A stretch of DNA of 27,120 nucleotides. Source: Nemertoderma westbladi (Eukaryota; Xenacoelomorpha; Nemertodermatida; Nemertodermatidae). Each line of letters begins with the position of its first letter. The first letter of the stretch is position 1. Shown one piece after another: positions 21,101 to 27,120 of the stretch. A program made the translations under genes and the position numbers. The notes beneath the pieces are model-generated. The model was given only the letters and a program-made list of their open reading frames with translations. It searched no databases and had not been told where the DNA came from. The stretch spans positions 1 through 27,120 of the forward strand of contig JAUCBJ010007873.1 of assembly GCA_032718475.1 (NCBI GenBank), given 5' to 3'.

Positions 21101-22211
21101 TCATATAGAGAGAGAGAGGGCGGCTCTATTACTGACACGAATGTGTAGCGAGACGAACTTCCTGAAACAGGAGTTGGTTCATGTAGAGAGAGAGGGCGGC
21201 TCTATTACTGACACGAACGTGTAGCGAGACGTACTTACTGAAACAGGAGTTGGTTCATATAGAGAGAGAGAGGGCGGCTCTATTACTGACACGAACGTGT
21301 AGCGGGACGTACTTACTGAAACAGGAGTTGGTTCATATAGAGAGAGAAAGGGCGGTTCTATTACTGACACGAACGTGTAGCGAGACGTACTTACTGAAAC
21401 AGGAGTTGGTTCATGTAGAGAGAGAGGGCGGCTCTATTACTGACACGAACGTGTAGCGAGACGAACTTACTGAAACAGGAGTTGGTTCATATAGAGAGAG
21501 AGAGAGGGCGGCTCTATTACTGACACAAACGTGTAGCGATACGTACTTACTGAAACAGGATTTGGTTCATATACTTACTGAAACAGGAGTTGGTTCATAT
21601 AGAGAGAGAGGGCGGCTCTATTACTGACACGAACGTGTAGCGAGACGTACTTACTGAAACAGGAGTTGGTTCATATAGAGAGAGAGAAGGCGGCTCTATT
21701 ACTGACACGAACGTGTAGCGATACGTACTTACTGAAACAGGAGTTGGTTCATATACTTACTGAAACAGGAGTTGGTTCATATATAGAGAGAGGGTGGCTC
21801 TATTACTGACACGAACGTGTAGCGAGACGTACTTACTGAAACAGGAGTTGGTTCATATAGAGAGAGAGAGGGCGGCTCTATTACTGACACGAACGTGTAG
21901 CGAGACGTACTTACTGAAACAGGAGTTGGTTCATGTAGAGAGAGAGGGCGGCTCTATTACTGACACGAACGTGTAGCGAGACGAACTTACTGAAACAGGA
22001 GTTGGTTCATATGTAGAGAGAGAGCGGCTCTATTACTGACACGAACGTGTAGCGAGACGTACTTACTGAAACAGGAGTTGGTTCATATAGAGAGAGAGAG
22101 GGCGGCTCTATTACTGACACGAACGTGTAGCGAGACGTACTTACTGAAACAGGAGTTGGTTCATATAGAGAGAGAGAGGGCGGCTCTATTACTGACACGA
22201 ATGTGTAGGGA
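18121..22211. repeat. One complete ~4.09-kb higher-order repeat of the satellite
   Basis: This unit runs from one GACGCGACTT landmark to the next. It contains about 50 full monomers plus about ten 28-bp partial units. Its GGCAGCTCT variant at offset ~380 and its AAGGTGGCT variant at offset ~484 recur at the same offsets in the following copy (22591 and 22695). That shows the copies descend from a common multi-monomer block. The preceding copy (14048-18120) is 4073 bp with a rearranged interior. Confidence 0.85.
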
Positions 22212-24812
22212 GACGCGACTTACTGAAACAGGAGTTGGCTCATGTAGAGAGAGAGGGCGGCTCTATTACTGACACGAATGTGTAGCGAGACGAACTTACT
22301 GAAACAGGAGTTGGTTCATGTAGAGAGAGAGGGCGGCTCTATTACTGACACGAACGTGTAGCGAGACGTACTTACTGAAACAGGAGTTGGTTCATATAGA
22401 GAGAGAGAGGGCGGCTCTATTACTGACACGAACGTGTAGCGATACGTACTTACTGAAACAGGATTTGGTTCATATACTTACTGAAACAGGAGTTGGTTCA
22501 TATAGAGAGAGAGGGCGGCTCTATTACTGACACGAACGTGTAGCGAGACGTACTTACTGAAACAGGAGTTGGTTCATATAGAGAGAGAGAAGGCAGCTCT
22601 ATTACTGACACGAACGTGTAGCGATACGTACTTACTGAAACAGGAGTTGGTTCATATACTTACTGAAACAGGAGTTGGTTCATATATAGAGAGAAGGTGG
22701 CTCTATTACTGACACGAACGTGTAGCGAGACGTACTTACTGAAACAGGAGTTGGTTCATGTAGAGAGAGAGGGCGGCTCTATTACTGACACGAACGTGTA
22801 GCGAGACGTACTTACTGAAACAGGAGTTGGTTCATATAGAGAGAGAGAGGGCGGCTCTATTACTGACACGAACGTGTAGCGATACGTACTTACTGAAACA
22901 GGAGTTGGTTCATATACTTACTGAAACAGGAGTTGGTTCATATAGAGAGAGAGGGCGGCTCTATTACTGACACGAATGTGTAGCGAGACGTACTTACTGA
23001 AACAGGAGTTGGTTCATATACAGAGAGAGAGGGCGGCTCTATTACTGACACGAACGTGTAGCGAGACGTACTTACTGAAACAGGAGTTGGTTCATATAGA
23101 GAGAGAGAGGGCGGCTCTATTACTGACACGAATGTGTAGCGAGACGTACTTACTGAAACAGGAGTTGGTTCATATACAGAGAGAGAGGGCGGCTCTATTA
23201 CTGACACGAACGTGTAGCGAGACGTACTTACTGAAACAGGAGTTGATTCATATACAGAGAGGGCGGCTCTATTACTGACACGAACGTGTAGCGAGACGTA
23301 CTTACTGAAACAGGAGTTGGTTCATATAGAGAGAGAGGGCGGCTCTATTACTGACACGAACGTGTAGCGAGACGTACTTACTGAAACAGGAGTTGGTTCA
23401 TGTAGAGAGAGAGGGCGGCTCTATTACTGACACGAACGTGTAGCGAGACGTACTTACTGAAACAGGAGTTGGTTCATATAGAGAGAGAGAGGGCGGCTCT
23501 ATTACTGACACGAATGTGTAGCGAGACGAACTTACTGAAACAGGAGTTGGTTCATGTAGAGAGAGAGGGCGGCTCTATTACTAACATGAACGTGTAGCGA
23601 GACGTACTTACTGAAACAGGAGTTGGTTCATGTAGAGAGAGAGGGCGGCTCTATTACTGACACGAACGTGTAGCGAGACGAACTTACTGAAACAGGAGTT
23701 GGTTCATATAGGGAGAGAGAGGGCGGCTCTATTACTGACACGAATGTGTAGCGAGACGAACTTCCTGAAACAGGAGTTGGTTCATGTAGAGAGAGAGGGC
23801 GGCTCTATTACTGACACGAACGTGTAGCGAGACGTACTTACTGAAACAGGAGTTGGTTCATATAGAGAGAGAGAGGGCGGCTCTATTACTGACACGAACG
23901 TGTAGCGAGACGTACTTACTGAAACAGGAGTTGGTTCATATAGAGAGAGAAAGGGCGGCTCTATTACTGACACGAACGTGTAGCGAGACGTACTTACTGA
24001 AACAGGAGTTGGTTCATGTAGAGAGAGAGGGCGGCTCTATTACTGACACGAACGTGTAGCGAGACGAACTTACTGAAACAGGAGTTGGTTCATATAGAGA
24101 GAGAGAGGGCGGCTCTATTACTGACACGAACGTGTAGCGATACGTACTTACTGAAACAGGATTTGGTTCATATACTTACTGAAACAGGAGTTGGTTCATA
24201 TAGAGAGAGAGGGCGGCTCTATTACTGACACGAACGTGTAGCGAGATGTACTTACTGAAACAGGAGTTGGTTCATATAGAGAGAGAGAGGGCGGCTCTAT
24301 TACTGACACGAACGTGTAGCGATACGTACTTACTGAAACAGGAGTTGGTTCATATACTTACTGAAACAGGAGTTGGTTCATATATAGAGAGAGGGTGGCT
24401 CTATTACTGACACGAACGTGTAGCGAGACGTACTTACTGAAACAGGAGTTGGTTCATATAGAGAGAGAGAGGGCGGCTCTATTACTGACACGAACGTGTA
24501 GCGAGACGTACTTACTGAAACAGGAGTTGGTTCATGTAGAGAGAGAGGGCGGCTCTATTACTGACACGAACGTGTAGCGAGACGAACTTACTGAAACAGG
24601 AGTTGGTTCATATGTAGAGAGAGAGCGGCTCTATTACTGACACGAACGTGTAGCGAGACGTACTTACTGAAACAGGAATTGGTTCATATAGAGAGAGAGA
24701 GGGCGGCTCTATTACTGACACGAACGTGTAGCGAGACGTACTTACTGAAACAGGAGTTGGTTCATATAGAGAGAGAGAGGGCGGCTCTATTACTGACACG
24801 AACGTGTAGGGA
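22212..24812. repeat. Contracted third copy of the higher-order repeat (2601 bp)
   Basis: It matches the previous copy at both ends but is 1490 bp shorter. Landmarks suggest a deletion of about 1640 bp, joining the equivalent of ~18823 to that of ~20466. They also suggest a gain of about 155 bp (two monomers, near 23050-23205). Both events fit unequal exchange between the ~1.5-kb sub-repeats. Confidence 0.7.
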
Positions 24813-25511
24813 GACGCGACTTACTGAAACAGGAGTTGGCTCATGTAGAGAGAGAGGGCGGCTCTATTACTGACACGAATGTGTAGCGAGACGAACTTAC
24901 TGAAACAGGAGTTGGTTCATGTAGAGAGAGAGGGCGGCTGTAAGATTCTACGCGCACCTTGTAAAATAAGTCTTTATTTCAAATCAAATTTATAGGTTGT
25001 AAAGTTATAATTGTGACTGTCCAGTCGCATTTGTATTATTATCATAGTGTTCATTATTGGTTATCGTTTCCCTTTGGAGCTTTGCTCACGCCAAGGGATA
25101 TGCTCTAATTATAATTAGGTAGAGAATTCTTGTTACTCTATACAAACAGCTGTTTATATGAAGCTTAGCTAATGGTACTATTGGGAATGTCTAATCTGTG
25201 ATTGGCTACTCTCAAAATCAATTACAGCTCTGTTTTGCTATGTATCATTGATTAGCTTTTAGAGTTGAGTAAAAATAATATTCATTGTTTGTTTTTTGCT
25301 AGTAATATTAACGACTATCTAATATCGTTAATAATATATTTAATATTTCGTTATTCTTTATCCTTTTATTTGATTCATTTGTATATTTGGTATCCGGCTA
25401 TATTTTCCAGAGAATACGGGACAAGTTACCGTATTTTAGCGCCACTCTTACGGCAATTATAATGAGATTTGGTTTAGTTATTTTCTTATAAACTTTTTAT
25501 GAGAAGCATGG

Positions 25512-25535
25512 TCGCCCTTAATCACTAAAGGGCGA
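25512..25535. other. Perfect 8-bp-stem hairpin
   Basis: TCGCCCTT and AAGGGCGA are separated by an 8-nt loop. It lies just after the first candidate LTR end and overlaps the corresponding weak primer-binding-site candidate. It could be a structured RNA element of the retrotransposon. Confidence 0.55.
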
Positions 25536-26289
25536 GGTCTTGGGTCACCGGAGTTTCTCTCGGAATGACGTGGAGGACGCAATAAGGACGAACGCCTGGC
25601 GGGAAATCACCTGGTATCTATGAAGACCGCAGTCTGTTTATTCAGCGACGGCTGTCACTTCGATCCCTACTCGGTTTCGTGTGGATCTTCCTGTTCGCCC
25701 CAAGGCGATAGTATATTAATTAGTATTAGTGATTTCACCCTTGATATGTCATGGTCAGTATAAATATAAATCCGATCTGTTATTTATTCGTTTGTCACGA
25801 TAATGGGCCTAAATATTGCCAATGCTTTAGCCTTTTAGATAAGGTATAAATACGTTAATTCTCCCGAATTATAGTCCGGATTATTTTAAACAAGTTAGAA
25901 AATCACACACTAACTACATAAACGAAATGCGATATTAGTTCCGCATTTTACACTAAAATACGTGTAGTGATTCCTTCGTATTGGATCTTATAAATTTTCA
26001 GTCTCAATAGTAATATCGGATTTGTATTTATCTGTACATGTTTGTTTATGTTCCATCCTTTGAGTCATGTTTAGATATATTTTATTGGCAACGTTTTGGT
26101 ATGTTCCGTGCACTGCTCAGTGGCGTGGTGTACATGTGATGTACAGTACAGTACGTGTGTGTAGGAAATTCATACGTTATGTATGTTTCTTGTTCTTTAT
26201 AATGTTGTGTATAAGGACGTCTGTCATTTTGGAAGCCGGACGTACCTTCTTGAGAACCTCTCGGGTCATTTGGGATCTGCAGTGAGGTT

Positions 26290-26307
26290 CGCGGGATTTA
26301 TCCCGCG
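26290..26307. other. GC-rich hairpin next to a poly-C run
   Basis: CGCGGGAT and ATCCCGCG flank a two-base TT. It lies 29 bp before the 21-base C run. Its role is unknown. It is inside the LTR or leader of the retroelement. Confidence 0.6.
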
Positions 26308-26336
26308 GGTGGTGGCTGTTCCGTTCTTACACGGTG

Positions 26337-26357
26337 CCCCCCCCCCCCCCCCCCCCC
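26337..26357. repeat. Poly-C run of 21
   Basis: An uninterrupted C homopolymer within the LTR or leader of the LTR retrotransposon, the fifth long G/C run in the window. Confidence 0.9.
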
Positions 26358-26427
26358 TTTCAATTATGCCATGCTAGTTAGTATGAATGAATTTCCTACG
26401 TACGCGTATACAGTATCGTGTACTACG

Positions 26428-26447
26428 TGTACTGTATATACAGTACA
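26428..26447. other. Perfect 20-bp palindrome
   Basis: TGTACTGTATATACAGTACA is its own complement. Related TACAGTAC words occur at about 26140-26153 and TACAGTA at 26409 and 26454, so the motif is locally enriched. It could be a protein-binding site in the LTR or leader, or simply repeat-driven. Confidence 0.65.
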
Positions 26448-26544
26448 GTCTGTTACAGTAAGTGCGGAATGTATCCAAGCGTGTGTTTTAGTTTAATATG
26501 TTTAAATGTGTGTAAGTGTCCGTCACGTTCTTCTAATAGAACCA

Positions 26545-26553
26545 TGGTGACCC
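26545..26553 (+). promoter_or_regulatory. Candidate tRNA-Trp primer-binding site
   Basis: TGGTGACCC follows ...AACCA and is complementary to the last nine bases of a metazoan tRNA-Trp (GGGTCACCA). The match ends there, since the next bases AAG differ from the expected CGA. Position 96 nt before the gag-like start is right for a PBS. Nine bases is a short match, so confidence is limited. Confidence 0.35.
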
Positions 26554-26648
26554 AAGCCATTGTTCTTGATTATATTCTTAATAATATTATTTTTAGATTA
26601 TAATACAAACTGTAATTTTGTAGAATAATAAATTAATTAATTATCATA

Positions 26649-27120
26649 ATGCCTACTACAGCAGAGCCATTAACTGTTTCGAACTATAGAAAGGTGTGTG
26701 GTAACTTGAAGAGCCGGTTTACCAAGCAGATTAACAAAGCTTCACTTAGTTTACAGGGTAAATCGGGTACTGACCCAGAGTTGACTTCTATTGAAGTCAA
26801 TAATTTAATTAATGATATTTTAGAGTTTTATGAAGATTCTAAAACTCTGTTAAACTTTTATATTGAGTCCGCTAATTCAGAGCTAAAAATGCACTCCGAA
26901 TTTTATCAGTACATGAAAGACACCTCTAAGACGGTGGATGATCAAATTGAGACCTTTTATAACGAGGTAAAGCAGACGAGCGATAACTTAAAGCTCATTG
27001 CCGTGAAATTACCTACTCAATTTTTAATACCTCTACGGTTAAGTAGAGCAGAGGATGATTTAGATTTAGATCTCTCCGTTGATTATTTAGATGCTGTATC
27101 TACAGTAAAGTTGGTTGAGA
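26649..27120 (+). CDS. Gag-like N-terminus of a BEL/Pao-type LTR retrotransposon (partial)
   Basis: An uninterrupted frame of 157 codons starts at ATG 26649 and is still open at the window end. An in-frame TAA at 26634-26636 makes this the first possible Met, and A at -3 gives an acceptable start context. The protein begins MPTTAEPLTVSNYRKVCG. It is acidic and helical, with no cysteine clusters. LKSRFTKQI near residue 20, then a long stretch of alternating charged and hydrophobic residues with coiled-coil character (about 45-110), and VSTVKLVE at the end resemble the N-terminal leader of BEL/Pao gag-pol proteins. That leader normally precedes a K-L-P-K-x-x-L-P-x-F block. Placement beside an LTR-like start supports a retroelement. 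It could instead be a gypsy-type gag, because these N-termini are poorly conserved. Nothing visible shows it is broken. Protease, RT and integrase would lie beyond the window. Confidence 0.55.
   Translation, partial: MPTTAEPLTVSNYRKVCGNLKSRFTKQINKASLSLQGKSGTDPELTSIEVNNLINDILEFYEDSKTLLNFYIESANSELKMHSEFYQYMKDTSKTVDDQIETFYNEVKQTSDNLKLIAVKLPTQFLIPLRLSRAEDDLDLDLSVDYLDAVSTVKLVE

Larger units (their letters stand above)
13806..24938. repeat. 11.1-kb satellite: ~78-bp monomer with higher-order structure
   Basis: About 135 head-to-tail monomers fill this block. Each runs through GTACTTACTGAAACAGGAG, GTTGGTTCAT, a variable GA-dinucleotide run, GGGCGGCTCTATTACTG, ACACGAACGTGT and AGCGAGAC. Monomer length is mostly 76 or 78 bp because the GA run varies. 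Rare variants act as landmarks. GACGCGACTT occurs only at 14048, 18121, 22212 and 24813, giving intervals of 4073, 4091 and 2601 bp. CATATGTAG occurs at 17917, 22008 and 24609, giving the same last two intervals. Within each long period, variants such as GGATTTGG, TTGATTCAT and GGGTGGCT recur at about 1.35-1.65 kb. Minus-strand 78-bp units stay in frame (26 residues containing LYEPTPVSVSTSRYTFV), but 76-bp units break the frame, so I do not call it coding. The leftmost monomers are more diverged, as at satellite edges. The right edge is cut by an LTR element. Confidence 0.97.
24939..26648 (+). mobile_element. 5' LTR and leader of an LTR retrotransposon
   Basis: The satellite stops in mid-monomer after GGGCGGC, and unrelated sequence starts TGTAAGATTC, a normal LTR start. 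A gag-like frame begins at 26649, so LTR plus leader occupy this stretch. Two LTR ends are possible. The first is 25508, where CA is followed by TGGTCGCCCTT; this gives a 570-bp LTR but a long leader and no tRNA I recognise. The second is 26544, where CA is followed by TGGTGACCC; this matches nine bases complementary to the 3' end of tRNA-Trp, leaves a 104-nt leader and implies a 1.6-kb LTR. I slightly favour the second. TATA-like words occur at 25846 (TATAAATA) and 25989. Short reading frames in this stretch show no recognisable protein. Confidence 0.65.

Noticed and set aside
13819-24873. Many short frames on both strands through the satellite, with a 26-residue periodicity
   Set aside because: The periodicity is just 78 bp read as codons. 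Frames break wherever a 76-bp monomer or a 28-bp partial unit occurs, stops are frequent, and both strands give equally regular peptides. I see no start or splice context.
13806-24938. CRISPR array
   Set aside because: Units are contiguous and near-identical across their full length with no unique spacers, and the setting is eukaryotic.
25509-25525. TGGTCGCCCTTAATCAC as the primer-binding site
   Set aside because: Not fully excluded, but I know no metazoan tRNA with that 3' end. The bases form a hairpin, and the leader would be over 1.1 kb. The site at 26545 is preferred.
26067-26603. Short frames upstream of the gag-like start
   Set aside because: They lie in the LTR or leader, are rich in chance hydrophobic codons, and one ends in prolines from the poly-C run.

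Overview
This looks like a window of invertebrate nuclear DNA. It is AT-rich, has almost no open coding sequence, and is dominated by retrotransposon remains, mini- and microsatellites, long poly-C/poly-G runs and one very large satellite array. One exon of a conserved eukaryotic gene is recognisable. It carries intron-type signals, so this is not bacterial or viral DNA. The mix of jockey-, CR1- and RTE-like LINEs with a BEL/Pao-like LTR element would suit an arthropod or another marine invertebrate, but I cannot name the group from sequence alone.

Layout. 1-7,000: mostly unassigned AT-rich DNA with a cluster of ACCGGT sites, an 84-bp-spaced duplication, a 15-bp minisatellite that grew into 48/55-bp units (2201-2541), an ATACG pentamer tract, four long G/C homopolymers and a hairpin (6840-6969). 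7,028-7,500: three tandem copies of a ~162-bp repeat. 7,798-11,392: three dead LINEs of different kinds. One is jockey-like on the minus strand, ending in a poly(A) tail; one is a CR1-like relic on the plus strand, broken by many frameshifts; one is an RTE-like element on the plus strand, truncated at its 5' end and flanked by a candidate 7-bp target-site duplication. 11,663-12,189: two inverted-repeat (MITE-like) elements. 12,821-13,265: on the minus strand, the last coding exon of a gene of the NAA10/ARD1 N-terminal acetyltransferase family, with a nearby poly(A) signal and a splice acceptor. 13,806-24,938: 11.1 kb of ~78-bp satellite with a ~4.09-kb higher-order period and ~1.4-1.6-kb sub-periods. 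24,939-27,120: the left end of an LTR retrotransposon inserted into that satellite, with a gag-like reading frame that starts at 26,649 and is still open at the window edge.

How the parts relate. The host exon reads leftward, so its upstream exons must lie at higher coordinates, beyond or inside the satellite and the LTR element. If the gene is intact, its last intron is at least ~13.8 kb long and holds both. The other elements are not a cooperating gene set. They are layered insertions and local duplications. I found no CRISPR array, operon, tRNA or rRNA gene, and no convincing new enzymatic system. The most distinctive object is the hierarchical satellite and its interruption by the retroelement.
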